Part shown: piece after piece, positions 57,908 through 64,000 of the stretch
Numbering within the stretch: position 1 is the first letter of the stretch
How the letters are laid out: every line of letters begins with the position of its first letter
Source of the DNA: Candidatus Latescibacterota bacterium
GTDB lineage: Bacteria > Latescibacterota > UBA2968 > UBA8231
Direction: 5' to 3'
Assembly (NCBI GenBank): GCA_022819745.1
Contig: JAJEGS010000037.1
Coordinates: forward strand, 1 to 64,000
Length of the DNA: 64,000 bases
Notes under the pieces: generated by a model
The model's input: only the letters and a program-made list of their open reading frames with translations
What the model was told of the DNA's origin: nothing
Database searches by the model: none
Made by a program: the position numbers and the translations under genes

Positions 57908-58995
57908 CGAAACCAGTCGTAATGCAACCCCAACGACCGATCCTGCAACGGCAACTCCACCCGCTCCCCACCCTGCGCCGAGGAAACCTTCAACGCGACC
58001 TCTACCTCTAGCGCCACGCCCACTCGCCGCCCCGAATTCTTCGGCTCCTCCATCTCCCCGGCCAAACACCGCATCACATCATCCACGCAATACACCGCCC
58101 CATACGGCACATTGAACTGCGGCTGCGGCCAATCCAACTCCGCCACTACCGGCCCCTGTGGCCCTTCCACCTGCTGCCACAACCGCCATCCCTTGCCGTA
58201 GTCGAAAGTCATCTCCCCACGCGTTCCACACAACCGCACCCCCGGTGCTCCCTTGCGAAAATGCACCACCGTCCCGTCCGCAGCCACCAACATCCCCTGA
58301 CCGGCGAACTCGTCGCTGCCCGACTCTCGCCTCGGCTGATCCCCTGTGCCGACCACCCAAGCCGGAGGCGCGTCGAGGAAATACGACCAGTTCTGATGCT
58401 GCGCCCCAGCGTTCGGAGCCTCGATCGACACCAGTTCGCCGATTGCCCCTTCTGCAAGCAGCGCCTTGGCCCGCGCAAACGAAGGATGGGTCGTGGTAAT
58501 CGCCCCGCAACACAGAGGCACCCCTGCCGAGGCGCAGGCACCCACCATCCGGTCCACTTCCTCTAGCGTATGCACCATCGGCTTTTCCGTGACGATGCCC
58601 TTGGCCCCGCACTCAACGGCCAGACAAGTAAAATGCGCGCGGTATTTGGTATTGGTGCACACCGCGACGATATCTGGCCGCTCCTTTCGCAGCATGGCCT
58701 CGGCGTCCTCGTAGAGCGCCTCAATCCCATAGCGCTCGCCATAGGCTTTGAGCCGCTTGGGATCGCGATCGGCGGCAATGACCGTCTCCACCTCGGGCCG
58801 ATCCCAGAGCGCCTCGGCATACGAGGTGGGATTCCCCTCGTCACCGGGGTGGTCATAGTGGTGGAATTTGCGATGGATGTCCAACGGCGGCGTGGGCCGG
58901 TCGATATCGTCGATTTCAAAGCGGTCCCCGATCCGGCTAGCCAGATCGTAGAGCAGACCCATCCAGCCTAGGCCGATAACTGCGGCGCGATACAT
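57904..58995 (-). CDS. Gfo/Idh/MocA family oxidoreductase (second)
   Basis: A 363-residue NAD(P)-dependent dehydrogenase: AAVIGLGWMGLLYDLASR, PDIVAVCTNTKYRAHFT, and VTEKPMVHTLEEVDRM (E-K-P). The start ATG 58995 has GGAG 7 nt upstream. It lies 24 nt downstream of an unassigned protein of the same operon. Confidence 0.92.
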   Translation of the reverse strand: MYRAAVIGLGWMGLLYDLASRIGDRFEIDDIDRPTPPLDIHRKFHHYDHPGDEGNPTSYAEALWDRPEVETVIAADRDPKRLKAYGERYGIEALYEDAEAMLRKERPDIVAVCTNTKYRAHFTCLAVECGAKGIVTEKPMVHTLEEVDRMVGACASAGVPLCCGAITTTHPSFARAKALLAEGAIGELVSIEAPNAGAQHQNWSYFLDAPPAWVVGTGDQPRRESGSDEFAGQGMLVAADGTVVHFRKGAPGVRLCGTRGEMTFDYGKGWRLWQQVEGPQGPVVAELDWPQPQFNVPYGAVYCVDDVMRCLAGEMEEPKNSGRRVGVALEVEVALKVSSAQGGERVELPLQDRSLGLHYDWFR

Positions 58996-59019
58996 GAGCA
59001 ATCTCCTTTGTGATCGAAA

Positions 59020-59868
59020 TCAATCGGCCCGTAGCACTGCGTTGTGCGCGGCCAGATCCCAAATCTCGTTGTACACCAGCGGCTGGGCACGTTCGGGCGG
59101 ATAGCCGGGGGGCGGATTATTGGGATCGAGCAATTCCAGCCGATCGCGGCCTCGGGGCTTGTCGAGCCACACCCGCTCCTTAGGCGCGGCTTGTACCGGA
59201 CGCCGCAAAATAAACTCCACCCGATCTCGGCGCGAGAAGGCCGCATGGGCGACGAAAACCCGATGTACATCGCTTCCATCCCAAGTCGCCAGATCCGGCA
59301 GGAGCACCGGGCCGGTACATATCTGGTACTGGCCATCGTCAGCGTTGAGGTTCATAACATTGATCGGATATTCGAGCTCAACCTCAATGCCACTCGCCTC
59401 ATCCTGGTACACCGAGAGGGCGTTTTGCGCATCGCCGGCAAAGGTAGAGGCCACAATGGCGTCGACTTCCTCTAATGCCTCGGAGGCGGGGTAGGAGCGA
59501 ATGTCGATGGTATAGTCCTGATACGCCTCCGCCAGCGAGCGAGCACTGACCGCCTCGGACTCCGTACTCGGCCGCTGGGCAATCGCCGGAATTGAGGAGC
59601 GGCTAAAAGGCATCCGCCACTCGCCGCTGGGGATCTGGAACAGGTTTTCGCTGGCAATGGTGTACTCGCTGCGGCAGGGCGCACCCAAAAAGAGTTCGGC
59701 CAGCTCGGCCCCGCCACTGTCGCGCAAAACGCAACGGGCCTCTAAGGTAAAACGCACGTGATAGACCTGACCGTGCTCGCCGACGAAACCACCGGGCCAC
59801 TTGTAATAAGGGTCCGGCTTCCAGGGATGGGCCTTCCACGTAAAGGACGAACGAAAAAAATTAATCAT
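59020..59868 (-). CDS. Hypothetical protein, strand-rich
   Basis: A 282-residue soluble protein without a family I know. KAHPWKPDPYYKWPGGFVGE near the start, YPINVMNLNADDGQYQICTG in the middle, and DLATWDGSDVHRVFVAHAAF are the conserved-looking segments. It may be a jelly-roll sugar-binding protein. The start at the second ATG (59868) has GGAG at the right distance. It leads the operon with the Gfo/Idh/MocA gene. Confidence 0.68.
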   Translation of the reverse strand: MINFFRSSFTWKAHPWKPDPYYKWPGGFVGEHGQVYHVRFTLEARCVLRDSGGAELAELFLGAPCRSEYTIASENLFQIPSGEWRMPFSRSSIPAIAQRPSTESEAVSARSLAEAYQDYTIDIRSYPASEALEEVDAIVASTFAGDAQNALSVYQDEASGIEVELEYPINVMNLNADDGQYQICTGPVLLPDLATWDGSDVHRVFVAHAAFSRRDRVEFILRRPVQAAPKERVWLDKPRGRDRLELLDPNNPPPGYPPERAQPLVYNEIWDLAAHNAVLRAD

Positions 59869-60004
59869 CGCCATCTCCTGCCGAGGAACTTGCCCCGGCT
59901 GCTATGGGTTCACATCTTACAGCGCCAGATTTGTAGTATAGCAAAAGGCATCTTTAGGTAAAAATGCCTGATTCACTCTCACATCAATAGCCAAGGAGAT
60001 TTCC

Positions 60005-60595
60005 ATGACTCGTCCCAATGCGCTCCGTTTCGCCTGGGTTGCCGCTCTGACATTTGCCCTTACCGCCGAGGCGACTTTGGCGGAAACCTACGTGGTCGAT
60101 GCTTCGCACTCTTCGGTCGATTTTAGCATTCGCCACCTCGTTGGCCGCACGAAGGGTCGCTTCGGTGACTTCAGCGGCACCATCAGCTACGACGCTGCCA
60201 AGCCCGCAGCCTCCAGCTTCTCCGGCACCATTCAGGTCAAGAGCATCGACACCGGCAACGAGCGCCGCGATGGCCACCTGCAAAGCCCCGACTTCTTCGC
60301 TGCCGAAGAGTATCCCACGATCACCTTCGAATCTACCGAGGTTACCAGCGCGGGCGAAAACACTCTCAGCGTCAAGGGCAAGCTTACCATGCACGGCACC
60401 ACCAAAGAGGTCACCCTGCCCATCGAAATCCTCGGCACTGGCATCAATCCGAGGGGTGGCAAGGCGCAGATCGGCCTAGAAACTAATTTTTCCATCCTCT
60501 GCTCCGATTACGGAGTCAATAGCTGGGAACGCTTCAGCGCCGTGCTCGGAGACGAAGTAAAAATTCAGGTATTGATCGAGGCCAATGCAGAGTAA
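60005..60595 (+). CDS. YceI-family periplasmic protein
   Basis: A 196-residue exported lipocalin-like protein (signal RFAWVAALTFALTAEATLA). YVVDASHSSVDFSIRHLVG, DTGNERRDGHLQSPDFFAAE, and LTMHGTTKEVTLPIEI are clear YceI hallmarks. It binds isoprenoid or other lipid-like molecules in the periplasm. First gene of the plus-strand block. Confidence 0.92.
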   Translation: MTRPNALRFAWVAALTFALTAEATLAETYVVDASHSSVDFSIRHLVGRTKGRFGDFSGTISYDAAKPAASSFSGTIQVKSIDTGNERRDGHLQSPDFFAAEEYPTITFESTEVTSAGENTLSVKGKLTMHGTTKEVTLPIEILGTGINPRGGKAQIGLETNFSILCSDYGVNSWERFSAVLGDEVKIQVLIEANAE

Positions 60596-60615
60596 GTGCG
60601 AAACTAGGGGAAGCC

Positions 60616-61302
60616 ATGAAAATACTCATTACCGGTGCCGCCGGACGGATCGGCTCCACGCTCGTCAAGGGGATGGGACAGCGCCACCAATTGCGCGGTT
60701 TTGACCGCGTGGAAATGCCCGACCTAGCAGACAGCCAAGTGGGCGATGTGGCCGATTACGATGCTTTGTTGGCCGCCGCCGAGGGCATGGAGGCCATCAT
60801 CCATTTGACGGGCGTCGATGGCGAGTGGGAAAAGGCCCTGCCCAACAATTTCATCGGCACGTACAATATGTTGGAAGCAGCTCGTATCCAAGGAGTGCGC
60901 CGGGTGGCGTACGCCAGTCGCGCCGGGGTACACGGCCCCCTGCCCGAGGACGTTATGCGCCGCGTTGATATCCCTCCCCAGCCACTGGGCTACTATACGA
61001 TCAGCAAGCTATTCGGCGAGCACATGGGCTATTCCTATTCCCAGAGGCACGATCTGGAGTTCGTCGCAGTGCGCATAGGCAATTTCAACATCAATCGCGA
61101 TCAGCCCGAGCACCCGCATCATCTCAGCCACGGCGATGCCGTGCGGGTCTTTGAGCAGGCCGTGGTCCACCCCGGGGTGCGCTACGAAATCGTGTACGGA
61201 GTGTCGGACAGCACTTGGCCGCGCTACGACCTCGACCACGGGCGGCGCGCCATTGGCTACTATCCACAGGATAAATCGGACTGGAGTCCCGAGGAGGAAT
61301 AA
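60616..61302 (+). CDS. NAD-dependent epimerase/dehydratase (uronate dehydrogenase-like)
   Basis: A 228-residue short-chain-type enzyme: ITGAAGRIGSTLVKGM (NAD motif), IIHLTGVDGEWEKAL, AYASRAGVHG, and the catalytic YYTISKLFGEHMGY (Y-x3-K). Its shortness and these motifs fit uronate dehydrogenase, which oxidises galacturonate or glucuronate to the lactone; the SMP-30 lactonase elsewhere in the window would suit that product. Confidence 0.88.
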   Translation: MKILITGAAGRIGSTLVKGMGQRHQLRGFDRVEMPDLADSQVGDVADYDALLAAAEGMEAIIHLTGVDGEWEKALPNNFIGTYNMLEAARIQGVRRVAYASRAGVHGPLPEDVMRRVDIPPQPLGYYTISKLFGEHMGYSYSQRHDLEFVAVRIGNFNINRDQPEHPHHLSHGDAVRVFEQAVVHPGVRYEIVYGVSDSTWPRYDLDHGRRAIGYYPQDKSDWSPEEE

Positions 61303-61305
61303 GCT

Positions 61306-62124
61306 GTGATCAAATTGAGCACGATGGCCCGTCAGACGCCCACTACCACCCTTGAGCAGGTCGTCGAACAGGCCCGCCTTTTGCAGCTAGACGGCGTGGA
61401 TTTCCATTTATCGGGCATGGACCGCAGCGTCGAGTATATCAACCGCATCAAGAGCCTCTGCCTCAAACGCGGCCTGAACATCGGCTATGCTGGAGCCGGC
61501 AGCTTTGTGGGGCTGCCCGAGGAGCGAGCCAAGCGGATGGAGCAGGGACGCGCCGACGTCGATACCGCAGCTTTGCTAGGAGCACAGGTGCTGCGCGTTT
61601 TCGCACGCCACAAATGGCCGAGCACCGTCGAAGAACAAGAGGCCCTGTGGCGTCCGATGATCGAGGATTTCCAGGCGATTGCCGACTACGCGGCCCAACG
61701 CGGGGTCATGATCGCCTTGCAAAACCACGACAACGGCAGTTTCGCCATGACCGCGAACCAAGTGTTGCGCATCTTGCGCGAGACCGAGCGCGACAATTTC
61801 AGCTTCCTATGGGATACCGGGCAGTGGCTGGGGGCCATTGGCTCGCATCCGCGCGGCGAATTCGATCCGAATGTCGATTTGTACAAAGACTATCTGGAGC
61901 CGACCGCGCCTTTTGCCACGTACGTGCGGGCCAAAATCTACAAGATCGACAGCGGCGTTGAGGAGTTTATCGACTACCGGCGCGTGTTAGAAATTCTGCG
62001 CGGAGTGGATTTCAACGGCACCATCGGCTTGGTCTTCGAACTGGGCGAGTTCAACAGTTGCAGCCACGAAGAATGCATGCGCCTAGCCGTGGCCCATTTG
62101 CGCGAAGTGATCGCCGCTAGCTAA
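61306..62124 (+). CDS. Sugar phosphate isomerase/epimerase (TIM barrel), second
   Basis: A 272-residue xylose-isomerase-like barrel: VDFHLSGMDRSVEYINR, MIALQNHDNGSFAMTANQVL (metal His region), FSFLWDTGQWLGAIG (Asp), VRAKIYKIDSGVEEFIDY, and FNGTIGLVFELGEF (Glu). The start is GTG, with GAGGAGG lying in the end of the previous gene, so the two are co-translated. Confidence 0.9.
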   Translation: MIKLSTMARQTPTTTLEQVVEQARLLQLDGVDFHLSGMDRSVEYINRIKSLCLKRGLNIGYAGAGSFVGLPEERAKRMEQGRADVDTAALLGAQVLRVFARHKWPSTVEEQEALWRPMIEDFQAIADYAAQRGVMIALQNHDNGSFAMTANQVLRILRETERDNFSFLWDTGQWLGAIGSHPRGEFDPNVDLYKDYLEPTAPFATYVRAKIYKIDSGVEEFIDYRRVLEILRGVDFNGTIGLVFELGEFNSCSHEECMRLAVAHLREVIAAS

Positions 62125-62163
62125 TAAAAGCACTCCGCCGACGCCAACGCAGGAGGCGATAAG

Positions 62164-62310
62164 ATGGGCAAAAATAAATACCCCAAGGGGTGGAATCAGC
62201 AACGCGTCCAAGCGGTCGTTGACCACGTCGAAACCCGCACGGAAAAGGAGGCCATCGCCGAAGACGAGGCCGCATTCAAGCGAGAAAGGAATAGCCATGT
62301 CCGCACCTGA
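62164..62310 (+). CDS. Small conserved-type protein (48 aa)
   Basis: A 48-residue acidic/basic protein starting KNKYPKGWNQQRVQAVVDHV and containing EAIAEDEAAFKRER. I recall similar 'KYPKGWDE-RV...EAVAEDEAA' proteins from many bacteria, often beside toxin-like genes. AGGAGG is 7 nt before the ATG. It overlaps the next gene by 14 nt. Confidence 0.75.
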   Translation: MGKNKYPKGWNQQRVQAVVDHVETRTEKEAIAEDEAAFKRERNSHVRT

Positions 62311-63166
62311 TCCCAGCACCGCCAAGCCCCTCCTCTTTCAACAGAGCCGCGTCGGCTACGTCGATATAGACGAAGTTGACCTACCCCGCACCAACGCCGC
62401 CGGCAAGCCCGTAATTGATCCGACGCCGGAACAGAGGTACTTGTTCGACACCCAGGGTTGGCTGTTGATCCCCGGTCTGCTCAGCGACGACGAAGTAGAG
62501 AAGATGCGGACCTTTTGCTACCGCTTGCACCAGCAGCCCGAATCGCTGCCAGAGCCGCAGCGCAGCCCTATTGGCGGCCCCTTGGAAGAGCTGACCGACC
62601 ACCCCTTTATCGTCGGTTTTATGAACGAATTCCTCGCCAATCCCGACCTGTCGAGCCAAGACTGCTACGGTTTTCGCATGGAATCGACCAGCCTAGCTAT
62701 GCGCCAGACCGGAGAAGGGGGCTTTGGGCCTCACAACGGCAATGGCCTGTGGCGCCTGCCCGGCGACGGACACAACTACCGCTGCGTGCCCGGCAAGGCG
62801 CGCAGTAGCTTGACCTGCGTGGTATGGGAACTGAACGAGGTCGAAGCCAGCGGCGGCACTCTGTTTATCAATGGCAGCCACAAGGCCGCCTTCCCCCTGC
62901 CCGCTGGAGCCCAGAGCCTCGATTCAGACCTTTGGACTCGCTACACGTGTCCACCCGGCTCCCTACTCATTTTCGCAGAGAGCACCACTCACACCGCTTC
63001 TCCGTGGGGCAGCACCAAGCACGAGCGCTGCGCCATCTTCAGCCGCTACAATTACGTCGATAGCAAATGGCACAAGTGGCAACCTCACCCCGAAGCGCTC
63101 GAAGCCATGCCGCCCAAGCGCCGCACGCTCTTCCGGCCCGTCCACGTCGAAGGCAATCTGATATAG
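62297..63166 (+). CDS. Phytanoyl-CoA dioxygenase family protein (second)
   Basis: A 289-residue oxygenase. The expected iron site reads GGFGPHNGNGLWRL, H-x-N rather than the usual H-x-D. The distal His is in ESTTHTASPWGSTKHERCAI, and RC with Arg for the cosubstrate follows. The segment VVWELNEVEASGGTLFINGSH is typical of PhyH. The H-x-N may change or abolish iron binding or define a subfamily. ATG 62297 has AAAGGA upstream. Confidence 0.87.
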   Translation: MSAPDPSTAKPLLFQQSRVGYVDIDEVDLPRTNAAGKPVIDPTPEQRYLFDTQGWLLIPGLLSDDEVEKMRTFCYRLHQQPESLPEPQRSPIGGPLEELTDHPFIVGFMNEFLANPDLSSQDCYGFRMESTSLAMRQTGEGGFGPHNGNGLWRLPGDGHNYRCVPGKARSSLTCVVWELNEVEASGGTLFINGSHKAAFPLPAGAQSLDSDLWTRYTCPPGSLLIFAESTTHTASPWGSTKHERCAIFSRYNYVDSKWHKWQPHPEALEAMPPKRRTLFRPVHVEGNLI

Positions 63167-63188
63167 TGAGCGATAGTAGAGTCGAAAA

Positions 63189-63605
63189 TTAGTGATCGTC
63201 GCCTGAATAAATCCACATAGATTGAGTCTTACCAGCCCGTTCAAAACCAAGTTTATTGTAGAAGTGGAGCGCCTCGCCGTCCGCCACCAGTATGTGCTGA
63301 TGAAAGCCTTCGTACATCAACATGAGTCTTCGCATCAAAGCCGAACCAATTCCCCGTCGTTGATAGTCCGGATGAACCAGCAAATGGGGATAGTACACAA
63401 CTAAATGGCCATCAGAGATCGCATTCCCTAATCCGACCAAACGATCTCCATCCCAAGCACTCCATAGCGAATGTGAGTTTAGCAGGCCGTTGCGAAGCGC
63501 CGTCGGCTTTTTGGCCGCGGACCAATCATTCGATACATACAGTTCCCGTATGGCTTCTAGCGAAATATTTCGCGTGTCGCTATAGGAAATCGATGAGCTA
63601 GTCAT
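63189..63605 (-). CDS. GNAT-family N-acetyltransferase
   Basis: A 138-residue GNAT enzyme. Acetyl-CoA motif HPDYQRRGIGSALMRRLM (Q-x-x-G-x-G/A), preceded by VVYYPHLLV, and ending FYNKLGFERAGKTQSMW. Substrate unknown. Its start overlaps the stop of the ABM gene by 8 nt. Confidence 0.9.
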   Translation of the reverse strand: MTSSSISYSDTRNISLEAIRELYVSNDWSAAKKPTALRNGLLNSHSLWSAWDGDRLVGLGNAISDGHLVVYYPHLLVHPDYQRRGIGSALMRRLMLMYEGFHQHILVADGEALHFYNKLGFERAGKTQSMWIYSGDDH

Positions 63606-63891
63606 AAACGCTCACATAGTGTTCCACTTCGGGAAATGGATCGTAAAAGTGATGTAACAGTCTGCGCCATTCTTGGTACTGTTCAGATCCCCTGAAACCA
63701 ACGGTATGATCCTCAAGCGTCTGCCAGTTTACCAGTAGGATATAACGGCTACTTTTCTCAATACACTTCTGTAACTGATGGGAAATGTAGCCATCCATAC
63801 TCGATATAATCTTTTGCGCCTCGCCAAAAGCAGCCTCAAACTCCTTCTCACGACCGGGCTTAACATCTAGTATTGCAACTTCTAAAACCAT
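63598..63891 (-). CDS. Antibiotic biosynthesis monooxygenase (ABM) domain protein
   Basis: A 97-residue ferredoxin-like dimeric protein: LEVAILDVKPGREKEFEAAF at the start, MDGYISHQLQKCIEKSSRYI in the middle, and LVNWQTLEDHTVGFRGSEQY. Known members are heme oxygenase-like or cofactor-less monooxygenases. It is in a coupled pair with the GNAT gene. Confidence 0.87.
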   Translation of the reverse strand: MVLEVAILDVKPGREKEFEAAFGEAQKIISSMDGYISHQLQKCIEKSSRYILLVNWQTLEDHTVGFRGSEQYQEWRRLLHHFYDPFPEVEHYVSVYD

Positions 63892-63898
63892 TGTTTAG

Positions 63899-64000
63899 CT
63901 AGGACCCTTTCTGACTTTTTAACGCTAGAGTCATGGCGACCAAGACCGCAACAAGGATGACTAGGCCGCCAAGGACAGCCGTTTTGAGCAACTGTCTATA
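63899..64000 (-). CDS. C-terminal end of a membrane protein (partial)
   Basis: The minus-strand frame from the window end encodes 33 residues ending in TAG, including a membrane helix (TAVLGGLVILVAVLVAMTLAL) and a short basic tail. The rest is outside the window. It ends 8 nt before the ABM gene start, so it is probably in the same operon. Confidence 0.6.
   Translation of the reverse strand, partial: YRQLLKTAVLGGLVILVAVLVAMTLALKSQKGS

Noticed and set aside
10..63990. tRNA, rRNA and CRISPR arrays
   Set aside because: No cloverleaf, rRNA segment or regularly spaced repeat array was found on reading the intergenic regions.

Overview
The window is a GC-rich bacterial segment with dense, co-directional gene blocks and no rRNA, tRNA or CRISPR visible. 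The gene repertoire suggests an uncultured member of the FCB group, something like Candidatus Latescibacterota or a relative. It has several phytanoyl-CoA dioxygenases, Gfo/Idh/MocA oxidoreductases, TIM-barrel sugar isomerases, FG-GAP proteins with FlgD-like C-terminal sorting tails, and DUF4159 proteins. This placement is an inference from gene content; no marker gene is present.

Layout. 1-3 kb: class V aminotransferase and dihydrolipoamide dehydrogenase (minus strand). 3-5 kb: RNase HI, a secreted CBM9-like protein and a coiled-coil membrane protein. 5-10 kb (minus): HerA, a separate HAS-barrel protein and NurA (DNA-end processing), an SH3-like exported protein, and a STAS-like/winged-helix protein. 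10-15 kb (minus): a 44-aa membrane protein, a STAS-like/HATPase protein, a lipoprotein and a 1040-aa TPR protein. 15-15.7 kb: a PIN/ribbon-helix-helix toxin-antitoxin pair.

15.7-40 kb (minus) is the most unusual part. At its upstream end lies a sigma-54 activator with a beta-propeller sensor (36941..40081). Beyond it come a terminator, two palindromic enhancer-like sites, a textbook -24/-12 promoter, and a gene for a small exported Cys-rich peptide (36289..36570). A hairpin terminator follows, then a tightly packed run of genes: an FG-GAP protein, a second Cys-rich protein with the same leader but two core modules and a sorting tail, a membrane FMN-binding-type protein with CxxC, an A24 prepilin-peptidase-like protein, two MauD/TlpA-type thioredoxins, a TPR protein, a glycosyltransferase-transglutaminase fusion, a GT2, two TonB-like DUF4159 proteins around a second FG-GAP protein, a STAS-like protein, a discoidin-like secreted protein and an outer-membrane protein. 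I read this as a sigma-54-switched system that makes, redox-matures and displays disulfide-rich secreted peptides. The Cys module shares spacing with the Trp-Cys hairpin of the methylamine dehydrogenase light chain as I remember it.

40-49 kb holds two laterally acquired islands. One (truncated AbiEi-like gene, gene debris, DUF4143 ATPase) lies between 26-nt direct repeats and decayed copies of the regulator start. The other (AlbA_2-type protein, unknown protein, putative endonuclease, DNA methyltransferase) lies between 63-nt copies of the 3' end of the neighbouring amidohydrolase gene.

42-64 kb otherwise carries small-molecule and carbohydrate metabolism: PhyH dioxygenases, SMP-30 lactonase, amidohydrolase, PQQ dehydrogenase with a LamG protein, two Gfo/Idh/MocA enzymes, two TIM-barrel isomerases, a GH43/GH32-like protein, DUF1349, YceI, a uronate-dehydrogenase-like SDR, GNAT and ABM-type proteins. 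The sequence begins and ends inside partial genes.
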